A DNA stretch of 64,000 bases from the NCBI RefSeq assembly GCF_000165425.1, contig NW_001799004.1, positions 161,455 to 225,454 of the forward strand, given 5' to 3'. Positions 51,244-61,608 of the stretch are shown one piece after another. Position numbers and translations under genes: made by a program. Numbering within the stretch: the first letter of the stretch is position 1; every line of letters begins with the position of its first letter. This DNA comes from Paramecium tetraurelia. Lineage: Eukaryota; Ciliophora; Oligohymenophorea; Peniculida; Parameciidae. The notes beneath the pieces were generated by a model. The model saw only the letters and a program-made list of their open reading frames with translations, was not told the DNA's origin and did not search any database.

Positions 51244-52300
51244 ATGAACCTTGACGATATCTATAATTGGTATATATGAGTATTGAAATCACAGGATTCT
51301 TGGCCATAATCAAAACTACCCAGGGAAACACCAAGAATCCTAGCCAAGAACTATTGCATCTTATAAGCCACTTGAAGCAAAAGCTCAATTTCATATAGTC
51401 ATTAAGGCTACTGCAGAATACATTAAGGAGAAAATGCTTAGTGGAAATGTAATAATGCAACCTGATTACTTAAGGGTGTCAATATGAAAGAGCTGGGAGC
51501 ATTTACAATGGAGGTTAATTCAGATTATGTTAAGCCACTCCAACATTCAGGATTTAATATGACTTAAGATTTGGCAATTCAAAGAGCAGATAGAAAGCAT
51601 GTCCATCAGATTAGGTAGATCATCATTATTATAGATCAAGGCCATGTTTTGTTCCTGACAATTCTTTTAAATATTTTTTGGCTCGTTATCCTGGAAAGGA
51701 AGAAATAACCAAGCCTTTGAGTTAACATTCAATATATCAAAAAGGATTTGGAATGAACTTCTGCAATGCTGGACCCATTGCTGCATCTTGGTAAGAATGA
51801 TATTAATGATTTCAGTTATTTAGGTAAGGATGTTGTATAATCTATACACAACTCATTGATAAAGGCCATTCATGATCTCACCAGATTGGGGCATAATTTA
51901 AATATAGATTTTGGATTCATCAAAATCAGTGTTATAAATAGAGATCTAAAATATAAATATGAATAGTCTTTTATAAGTAGATTAAACTAAACTGAATATG
52001 AACTCAAAGTATGTGAATATTAATTATTTAGATGCGTTAATCCGATTTAGCTACATCTTAACATTGGACAACAACATACTAAGAGAAATGGTCGAAGAGC
52101 ACGTATTAACAATTAATGAGTATTTAGTTTGAATAACTTATTAACACGTCCAGATCCCGTTAAAGTCCAAGGTAATTATGAAAAATCTATGGCATTGAAA
52201 ATAATGTCACTTGATCTCAATACAGCTGAAAAAACAGATTATAGTAAAAAGTAGAAAGTTCAATTACCAGCATTAAATAAAATGAGTTGGTTTTAAATTT
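51244..52300 (+). CDS. CCDC81-like protein with eukaryotic HU domains (3' end uncertain)
   Basis: The product resembles the ciliate CCDC81 family, which carries two HU-like domains and is associated with centriolar or ciliary structures. Diagnostic parts are NGVNMKELGAFTMEV (HU beta-arm region), RSRPCFVPDNSFKYFLARYP, KGFGMNFCNAGPIAA and NLNIDFGFIKISVINRDLKY. Six introns restore the frame: 51270-51294 (25), 51449-51474 (26), 51615-51634 (20), 51791-51815 (25), 52009-52031 (23) and 52103-52127 (25). The start ATG 51244 begins MNLDDIYNWILGHNQNYPGK. I could not fix the stop: the frame stays open past LPALNKMSWF near 52,295 into the converging AlaRS gene, so a further intron or base error is likely. 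Confidence 0.75.
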
Positions 52301-52424
52301 AATATCAATTTTTAATTTTAATGAGAATAATAAATATTCTAAAAATACATTTCTTATAGGAATACTTATTAAATTACTCAAGATTATAATTATCTATATT
52401 TATATATATATAAATTTTTTTATC

Positions 52425-55415
52425 TCAAAATTAAACAAAACCTTGTTCTTTAAGATATTTTGATGCTTTATTCTTATTGAATTTACCTAAGATGGAGAAT
52501 GTTAACACATCATTCACTTGGATAGTTTTCTATTATTTAACTATATTACTATACCTTTCCATCTTTAACACTGATTTTATTTTACTTATTCATTTTCAAT
52601 TGTTATCCTTCTTCTTCTATTTATTTGCTCAATTCCTCTACGTTGAAATTATTTTCACCAAAGGCTCCGTAGATGAAAGTGTCTGCAACAAACAATAGAC
52701 CCTTCTTGGAATCCTTGAGTTATTGAATATACTTTCCAATTTCACTGAAGTAAGCAGTTGGATTTTGTTCAGTAGATTGTATAATTGTTCTTTGGTTTGG
52801 ACCATCAATAACATATTTCAATTATGACTTGATCAATTCAGCCTTGAGTTACTATTATTATTAAATGATATCATACGTTATATGCAGATTCATAGTGCTT
52901 CTTTTCTTGGAAAATCTTGCTGCCTTCTTCAACCAATTGAGTCTTAGAAATTGACCATAACTTGACCAATGAATTAATCATCTCTCCCTCTGAATTTAAC
53001 ACTTCAATGGTCTTCACTCCAGCAACATAATAGAGTCTAACAACACCATCTTATAATTTCTAAGTCTTAAGAATTCTAACCCAACCTACTTCTGATGTGC
53101 TGTCACAATGGGTACCACAACAAGCTTCAACATCTATTCCATCGATATTTACAACTCTTAATTCATTTCCTGGTACAATACCACCTTGATATAATCTGAA
53201 TCCATATTCTTTTTCAGCATCTGCTTTATTCATAAATCCTTTATTGATTTGTTTTGCAGATAAGATGATTTTATTGACTTCATTCTCAATGGCTTATTCT
53301 TATTCCTTTGACAATGGTGCAAAGTGAGTAATATCAAGATGTGCATTGTGAACACTCTTATGAGCACCATTCTACCAAACATGTGGACCAAGTACTCTTC
53401 TGCATGCTGCAAATACAATATGAGTAGCTGTGTGATGATTTCTCAAAATTGATCTTCTTTCTAAATCAATTTCAGCTTACACTTCTTAACCAACATATGT
53501 ATCAACTGCATTTGGTAATGGTTTTTCTAAGATATGTAATACAACCTTGCCAACTTTTTATACATTGTTAACAAAATGTCTCTCTCCTTAAATAGTTAAC
53601 CAACCTTAATCGAAATCTTAACCACCACCAAATGGATAAAAGGCAGATTGATTCAAAATCACAATGTTAGGAAGATTCTATTATTAAACATTACTGAATA
53701 TAGTAACAATTTTAGCTTAGAATTTACCATCTTTTGGTGTTTGATAATATAAATTAGTAGTTTCTTGTAAATGAACTGTGTTATAAAGAATAGCTTCAGG
53801 TGCTTTGGTAATTCTGGCTGCTCTATCTGCCAATTCAGCATACAAATTACCAGGGATTGGCAATTTACTAATTTGACTAATAGTATCAGCTGGTATTCCA
53901 TGAGTACTCATAGCAAAGATCCAATCATCAATACTTAATTGATTATTCCTTTATTTCAATAATTTTTCTAATTTAACTTTTTTATCATCATCTGTTTTAG
54001 CCCATCTTTCATATTCTTATTTGATAATTTAATCAAAACTCTTATATTCACCAAATGGACCATAAAGTTTAGCCAAATCATTCTTGTGTTCTTAAAACAA
54101 TTACAATAATCCATCCATTCCTAATTTATCCCACCAATTATTCTTCTTCAACACTGCAAATACTCTTCTGATGATATTTCTAAATATTGGAACCACCACC
54201 AACATTTGATGGTAATGATCCATCAGTTACTACCATCATGACAGTACGTGTATGATCCAAAATGATATACATATCCTTCAATTGTTCGATTTCCTTCTTA
54301 ATAGTTTAGACATCATATCCAATTTATGATGAAATGAATTCCCAAGTCTTATCAACATTTTCTACTTCATCAACATTCAATAGACAACTGTATGGTCCAA
54401 ATGCTTTCCAAACATCGTTTGAATATTCAACTTATAACTTTTATGCCAAGAATGCAAATGCCCCAGCAAAGACATCGAAGTAACTTGTAGGTGTACCATT
54501 GACTAACCAAGGGATACGTTCCAATCCAATTCCTGTGTCTATGATTTTAATTGGTAATTCTTCGTATGATCCATCATGGAAATATTTGTATTGCATAAAC
54601 ACCATGTTTCCTACTTCCAATCCATTGACGAAGTATTCTACTGATGGACCCAAGTTTCCACCTCCTGCCCAAACATCTTCAATGAATGTAATATCATCTG
54701 GATTGATTTCTAACTCTTCAGTCAACCATCTATAGTTGAATTCTACACATTCCTCCTTAAAGAACACATATTTGTCAGGATAATTGAATGTCTATATACC
54801 AAGCATGATAAATCCTGAATAATGTCTTCCTGTTAAACCAATATTGTCGAGATCATTGAATCTCACACAAAATTATGGACAAATCAAAGGATTTGCTGGT
54901 GGATCCATCTCACCTGTTACACAAAATGGTTAGAAACAATAGATTCCTGCTGCTACATAATCAACATCATTTCTCCATCTTGCCACCACTGGATATCTAT
55001 CAATTGCTGTGCATGGTACTCTAGCACTTGTTAATGATTTCTTGAATCCATTCCAAGCATCGGCATATGTTATTTTATTTCCTTTGGCTCCTTTACCTGT
55101 CCCTACACCAATAAAAGAGTATTTCCCTTCACAACTAAAAATATTGATTTCTTCACTTACTTTGAATCTCCGCATGTAGTCTTCTTTTCTGTGTGTCTCC
55201 AAAAATATGCTCCACATTTTGGACATTTGCATCTGCTAAACCCAAATTTATCAAAAACTTTAGTGGGGTAAAACAACTCTGGATTTGCTTCAAATTAAGG
55301 TCGTACGATCTTTTTAATTTCCTATTTTTATTTTATGTATTCACTCTACTTTTGGGGTGATAGCCTTTATGGTTTTGACTTCTTCAATTGTCTCTTCGAA
55401 TTCCTTTTATTACAT
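52425..55415 (-). CDS. alaS: Alanyl-tRNA synthetase, archaeal type
   Basis: This enzyme ligates alanine to tRNA-Ala. The ~961-aa protein has the archaeal layout: an N-terminal zinc element CPKCGAYFW...TTCGD..C (about residues 55-80), class II motifs with RYPVVARWR and [17 protein letters not shown], a [20 protein letters not shown] segment and [15 protein letters not shown]. The editing domain follows: [25 protein letters not shown] and CCGTHCDTS supply the HxxxH and CxxxH zinc ligands. Introns: 55322-55349 (28), 55135-55160 (26), 52852-52876 (25), 52530-52554 (25). One extra base in AAA 54182-54184 shifts the frame after SNVGGGSNI; without it the coding length is exactly 962 codons. The C-terminal part lacks an obvious DHHA1 Gly-rich motif. 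Most eukaryotic cytosolic AlaRS are bacterial-type, so this form is unexpected. Confidence 0.92.
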
Positions 55416-56752
55416 CACTTTCGATATTTAATATAAATGATTTGTTTACAAGAAACGTGTTTTAAATAGTCTAATAATTATCATTTAATGTCATTCAATC
55501 ATAGGTCTGGCTATATCATGATATTTTTGTCTATTCTTTTAAATTTTGCTTACATATCAAAATAGTCATTAGCCAAGATTTATAAAATAACAAAATATCT
55601 TAATCGAAACCATCAAGGTATTTCAATATATTTTATTTCTATTCCCTTTACTTAGGATTCCTAAATTAATAATTGATCATTTGTATTTCAGAAAGATATA
55701 AAGAAATCAAACAAACAATAAAAATTTTTATTCTCAGTTGATTTATAAGTAGAATATCTAGTGAAATTACAGTATATATAATCGATAGTTAAATGATATA
55801 ATAAAATCATAAGTATTATGAATATTTATTATATCTATATGTTATGGGAGGACAATTCTAATTCTATTTGTAATATCAATCTGATACTTAAGTTTATCAA
55901 AAGTTAATCATACACCATTAAATATATTGATTGACTAGAATTGTTTACAAAGGTATCATTTATTCTCTGACTGACTCTAGTTTCATTTTATTGAAAAAAA
56001 TAAATAAATTATCAATATCTTACAATATCATAATAAGAATGTATATAAAATGTAAATTGATGTTAAAATTAAAAATATATAATTAATACTAACTTTGAAA
56101 TAATTATATTTACTACATTATAAAAAGATATCAATCTTAAATAATAAATATGTTATTTGTTCATGATAAAAAAAATAAAATTTTGGGTTTTAATTCAAAA
56201 ATTTTAATTTAATAATTAATACATTCTAGGGATTTATCATTATATAATTTTGCAGATAAAACTCAATTTGAACATACACATAAGTTAGGTTCATATTATA
56301 CATCCTAAAATTAATGAGCAATTATTGTAAATATCATCAAAAGGGATGTCATATCAAATATGGATGTAATTTATTTTACTTTTTAGTTTTAATAGATCAA
56401 AATTTTAACTATTCAGTAAGTTCAAAATAATCTTTGAACTAAATTGACCTTAAAAGAACATTTCGCATTAAAAAATCAATATGACATTTAGATATAAATT
56501 TGTATAAATTATAAAGATTTTAACTAGCATTTTGTATGAGATGTGATTATAAATTTTATGAAAAATGGATAAATGAGGAGTTTTCAATAATTTAAGGAGT
56601 CAATTTCAATTAATTTAATAAAGATTTTACTCTTAAATTGGTCTTCTGAAGATTTTTGATTTGAAAATTTTATATCCACAATTATTTATTTTTGATTTAT
56701 AATTTTACATTTCTAATAAAGATTTAATTCTAAAAACAAATCATATATAAAT
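55416..56752. other. A+T-rich intergenic region
   Basis: I see no gene or clear signal in 1.3 kb. It contains the AlaRS promoter by position. Confidence 0.45.
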
Positions 56753-57207
56753 TCAATTAATTATTTGCAAATTCATCTCATTTAAATTTGTTCTACTAAA
56801 AGGACATTCTTTTTTCTCATGTAACCATTTTCTTAAACATTTTTCATGAAATTTGTGTTTACACGATGTTAATATAACTGGCAATAACTAAAGTCGATCC
56901 TCCATATCAGCTATAGCAATGGAATCCAAACATATGGCACAAATTGAGATATGTTTATGCAATATACATTTAGGTATAAAACATCTTGATCCAAATTTGT
57001 ATTGTAAATAAAGAAGCAAAAGAGATGTGAAATAAATAATGTAAAATAATGATATATATAGATAATCGATGTCTATAGAATTAGTTTGAATTGAATAGGA
57101 ATTCAAATATGTCTATTTTTTAGTATGAAATAAATACTTAAAATAATAATCCAGATGACAAATATCCAAAAATATAAAATAAATTAAAGTTCTCTTTACA
57201 ATTCCAT
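56753..57207 (-). CDS. Membrane RING-H2-like finger protein, 143 aa, last zinc Cys replaced
   Basis: The model starts at ATG 57207, removes a 23-nt intron at 57137-57159 and ends at TGA 56753-56755, giving exactly 144 codons. The N-terminal part has two hydrophobic stretches (about residues 8-20 and 45-70; the second includes SLFYIIYFTSLLLLYLQ), then a RING-H2 pattern: CAIC, 20-odd residues, SCKHKFHEKC, then CPFSR. The final ligand pair should be CPxC, but the second Cys is Ser. Such proteins are usually membrane-bound E3 ubiquitin ligases; loss of one ligand may weaken zinc site 2, or a nearby residue may substitute. The intron ends in AAG, less usual than TAG. Confidence 0.65.
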
Positions 57208-59226
57208 CTAATATTGTGTATTACTTGAGGAAAAAGAACAAAAGCATAGCTTAGTTGAAATACCAAAGAATCAGAACAAAAAATATTAATTATAAGGAGT
57301 ACAGCAAATGTTATATTATAAGCAACTAAGGCTAGTTAAAATGGTTACATGTAATTATTAGATATTTATGTCTATCATAAATTTAACAATAACGTTTTTT
57401 TCTAAACTTTTATTCTAATAAAATTGGCAATTAACCCACCCAGATTCCACATAATCCAACACCAATTATCAATAAGGCCAAAAAAATATAGATATTGAAA
57501 ATTTTATCCTAAATTGAGGCAATTATTTACAAATTATATAAGAATGTATTAAGCTATAAAAATCACTCCTCGACACTTTAAAAATAAAGCTATCATAGAC
57601 AGCTAAAGATATCTCATATATTACTTAGTTTAGTTTCATTGCTTTGTGCAAAACAAATTTTAAAAATATTACAACTGATGCTATTTAAGAGATACAAAAA
57701 ATTAATGTGAAACTCCCAAGTAAAATTGATTATAGTTAATCTTTTTAATTGCTTTATCGTGTAGAAAATTTTAATTTTTAGTTGCATAAAGGTAATTAAT
57801 TATTGTTGGACTCAAGAAGAAGAATCAATTTTATGTCATTCTTTGTTTAGTATTATTATCTAACTATATTGAAACAATATATTCATTTTCACATTTGTGC
57901 CAAGTTAAAGAATTTTATCTTTATGTATTAATGTTTCCAAAACCTATCCATTTCCTTTAATACAATGGAGATATTACATCTGGAATAGTCTTACATTATA
58001 AAGAAATATTTCTCCAAAAAAATATTCTTCTTACTTATCATAATGGCTAAAGCCTTTATAAATAATAGAATTATTAGAAAATTTAACTATGCCTTAAAGT
58101 TAAAGTACATCAATTTCCTGATTTTCATCTTGAAGTGTCCAAATGCCTTCCAACTAGCGATTCTCCAATTCATTATATATGTTGATATTATCTGATATTT
58201 CTTAGGAAAAAGGAATATTTGATAGAACCCAAATAAACATTTAAAAGTTCCACATTATTTAATATAATTATTTATAAATATAAAAACTGAATATTTTAAA
58301 TTATATTCAATTCTATTCAACTATTTCTTTTATAAATAGTAAAGGGCTATTCCCCTACTGTCTAGGTTAATTTTAAAATAGTGATTAATTAATGAATTAT
58401 ACAGTATTTTAAAATTATCTTAATAAATGAAAATATCATTAATTTTAATCTGCCATCGATTGTAAATATAAGTGGGAACTAAAAATAGTCTTATATATCA
58501 ATTATCTTAGATTTCTTGATAAAGTTTTGATTCAAAGAATTTAAAAACTATTACTATATTTCATAAAGGTCATACAAATTGCAGCTAACATAAAAATTCG
58601 TCAGTTGAGTTAAGAACAAATGATATGGTAGCCATTATCTTGACAGACATTGATTATAGTTTTTTATAGAAACAATTCAATAGAAATTTTGTAATTGTTG
58701 TATAAAATAGAATCCAAAACATAAGTTAATTAAAATTTCAGAGATAGACCAACAATAATTGAAATGGAATTAATAAAAAGACATATTGATCTTAGAAAAT
58801 ATTAAATTATTGTTCCCCTTTCAATCAATAATATATATTATTTTTTGTAATGTTCTAATAAAGCAGCAAGCTTTTGATAGTTCTAAGCTGAAAACAATAA
58901 CTATCTTTGATCCTTTAATGAAAGAAAGGTAAACTAGAAGAAAATAAAGTAAGTAAATCATTTATATTAAATACTACAAAACTTCAAATTTCTAAAGATT
59001 TAGTTGAATTTTTGAGAGACCCAAGAAATTATTCTTATTTAATGTCTAGTCTCAAATATACTGTCGGTTTCAAACTTAAAGGAAGTTTAAGTGAAGTTCT
59101 ATTAGAGTAAATTTACAAATGAAAAATTTTAATAAAAAGGATTAATAAATAGAGTATAGAAATCATTCTATGTTGTCTAAATTAAATAATATATAAATAT
59201 TATTATTATAAGTTTTTAATTAAAAT
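57208..59226. other. A+T-rich intergenic region
   Basis: No recognisable coding sequence was found in 2 kb on either strand; short hydrophilic frames around 58,850-59,130 have no clear motif. Confidence 0.4.
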
Positions 59227-60167
59227 ATGTAGGAAGCAAAATACCCAAATTTTGAGAATATCTAGTACTCCGATCCACCATCATAGAGTGAAGGATTGTA
59301 ATAATAACTTATGGATAAACCAAACTAAAACATAAAATTTGTCCCAGTATTATCACCTTCATAATAAAATTGCCAAGAATCAACCGAATATTAATAATAT
59401 GCATAATACTAATAAAATCAAGTGATTCCATATGCTGAATACTTCAATCATAATATTGTGCCAATACCTGCTCAGAATTCTAATTTGCTGAAAGACTAAG
59501 ACTTTTAAACATAGAAATTATTCCTATGTGGAGTTTTAGGAGTATATATATTATGGTCTATCCTATTTGTGCTGTTACTATTCCCATTATCAATGGTATT
59601 CTTTTGGGATACTCACGGTGGAAATCCAATTCCTTTCATTTGTTTAATTATATTCTCATTTTTTACCATTTTTCTAGGAAAACTTGGAACTAAAAAAAAT
59701 AATCGAAATGTATTTACTGATTCTATTTTAGTTATCAACCAGCATTTTCATACTACTTGTGTTATTGTTTAGCTACACATTCTTTTATTTATCCTTGCTT
59801 GGGAGTTTGGGGTCATAATCAAAATCATAATTTGGATGTAATTTATAAGTTTCTATTATTAGGGGATTTTGTGATAGCGATATTTTTGATTTTTATTGTG
59901 GTTGGAAATTTTATTTTTAATTTCATCGCATTGGCTTGTTTAACATTGTCTGATAACAAATTTAACACAGCTGGTAAGTTATTTATTAATATTTGATTAG
60001 TTCCTGTTATTGTCGAGATCTTTGTAGTTGTTATTGTCGCAATTATCTATCATCCAATTTATTTAATTTGCATTCCTTTTTTGCTACCATATGCTATTTG
60101 TTTGATGAATGCCTTCAAATAGATCTTAAATGGAAGAGTATTATATTCATTTAAGTTTATAGTTTGA
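59227..60167 (+). CDS. Polytopic membrane protein, 288 aa, Gln-rich cytosolic N-terminus
   Basis: ATG 59227 opens a ~95-residue Gln/Pro/Tyr-rich hydrophilic tail, then about six to seven membrane segments, including LFLCGVLGVYILWSILFVLL, IPFICLIIFSFFTIFLG, SIFILLVLLFSYTFFYL, FVIAIFLIFIVVGNFIFNF and VPVIVEIFVVVIVAIIY. Introns at 59710-59731 (22), 59838-59862 (25) and 59974-60000 (27) restore one frame of exactly 289 codons, ending at TGA 60165-60167. The layout (polar Gln/Pro tail plus compact membrane core) recalls TMBIM/LFG proteins, but I see no family signature and leave the function open. The stop lies only about 165 bp from the stop of the converging tubulin gene. Confidence 0.7.
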
Positions 60168-60333
60168 GTTAGAAAAAAATCAAGTAATTGTTGGTGTCAT
60201 GGCTTCGTTCTATTGTACTATCGTTTGTTGTACTGATTGAAATTAGTTTATATATTTTTTAACAGGTTTTTTATAAATTATTATGTAATATTGTGCTATT
60301 TGAAATTAGTTTAAGGATAATATTTATATCTGT

Positions 60334-61608
60334 TCACTCATAATCAATTTCTAGGTCATTTTGAGGAGAATCCTCCTTTATAACTTCGCTATATTCACTT
60401 GTTAAATTTGCCAATGCTTCTCTTCCCTCACTAAATTCAAATTCTTCAAGGCCCTCACTAACATAAGCCCACACAAAAGCCCGTTTAGCATAAATTTTAT
60501 CGAAATTCCTACCTAATTGGTCAAATCTACTAATAATTGAAGCATCGTTCGAGAAAAATATTCCCGTTTATTTCATTTATGCAAGCTCGGATAATACTTG
60601 ATAATTAGAGGAATTGCATTGAAAAATTCTAGGGCTTTGATTATAGACATGACTTAAATTTTAAAGAGTTTAATTGAATTTTCCGTAAAAATGATTGGGT
60701 TCCTTTTATCTAAACAAAAGTGTAGTAGAAAGATGTTGAGGGTTGTTAGGAGATTAGTAAAGCTTAATCTCTTTTTTGGTGAGATATTTAATAAATTCAT
60801 TTTGACTTAATTCTTTTCTAGTGTAATCATTAATCAAAGTCATTTTACCATATGAAGGAACAAAATAATGCAAATTAGGATATGGACACATACCTGAAAA
60901 GAATTTTGAATTGTCAATGTTGTTAAATCTTCTTAAACCAGTGTATGAACTGATTGTCTATGCAACTAAGTTGTTTAAATGAGAATAATCTACATAATCT
61001 AAATCTAATTACTAATCAATTACATTGTACATTGATTAATTATCAAACATTGTAATACTATGAAAATGATTTCTTGTCATTTAAATTGAAAACATTGCAT
61101 TATAGATTCCTAGTATATTATTCGACATCCCCGATGATGGAAATATGATAAAACCATTAGTTTTTACCTTATTCTTATAATCTACCTCTAATCTCTATAG
61201 CAATAATGTAGAAAATCCAGATCCTGTTCCTCCCATTATAGAAGTAGTAATTACAAATTAGTCTAATCTATCCATCGTTTCTATTTACTTTCTAATTTAA
61301 TCTAATCCTTTATCAATTATCTCTTTCCCAATTGTATAGCAACCTCGAGAATATATGTTGGATGCTTCTTCCTTTCCGTAAAGAAAGGAATTTTTTTTAA
61401 ATTGTATTTATTTATTCCTTTAAACTTCAGAAATCATTCTGTCATCTAAATCAGCAAATAGTGTTAATGGATGAGAATGTCCATCAACTTATTAATAAAC
61501 ATAATTCTTCAATGTTGTTTCATTATGCTCCTTTTCATAAAGCTTCCATAACATGTCCCCCATCATTACTCCAGCTCCTCCAATATGAATGTGAAATGCA
61601 GATGACAT
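60334..61608 (-). CDS. Divergent alpha-like tubulin, 424 aa, single exon
   Basis: This intronless gene runs from ATG 61608 (MSSAFHIHIGGAGVMMGDML) to TGA 60334-60336. Tubulin landmarks: the N-terminal GxxGVxxGxxxW-type nucleotide loop, the T4 signature as MGGTGSGFSTLLLQRLEVDY (normally GGGTGSG), and the C-terminal helix block KRAFVWAYVSEGLEEFEFSE, which matches alpha-tubulin best. It is much diverged elsewhere and shorter than the usual ~450 residues, with a short tail (SPQNDLEIDYE) lacking a polyglutamate or polyglycine stretch. It is probably a non-axonemal or specialised tubulin isotype; ciliates are known to carry several divergent tubulins. Lack of introns fits a conserved structural gene. 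Confidence 0.88.

Noticed and set aside
54182-54184. Programmed +1 frameshifting in AlaRS, as known in Euplotes
   Set aside because: Euplotes shifts occur at its stop codons TAA/TAG, which are sense here; similar one-base extras occur across unrelated genes, pointing to error.
59227-60167. Naming the polytopic protein as a Bax-inhibitor (TMBIM) member
   Set aside because: The general layout fits but no diagnostic motif was visible, so the function is left open.
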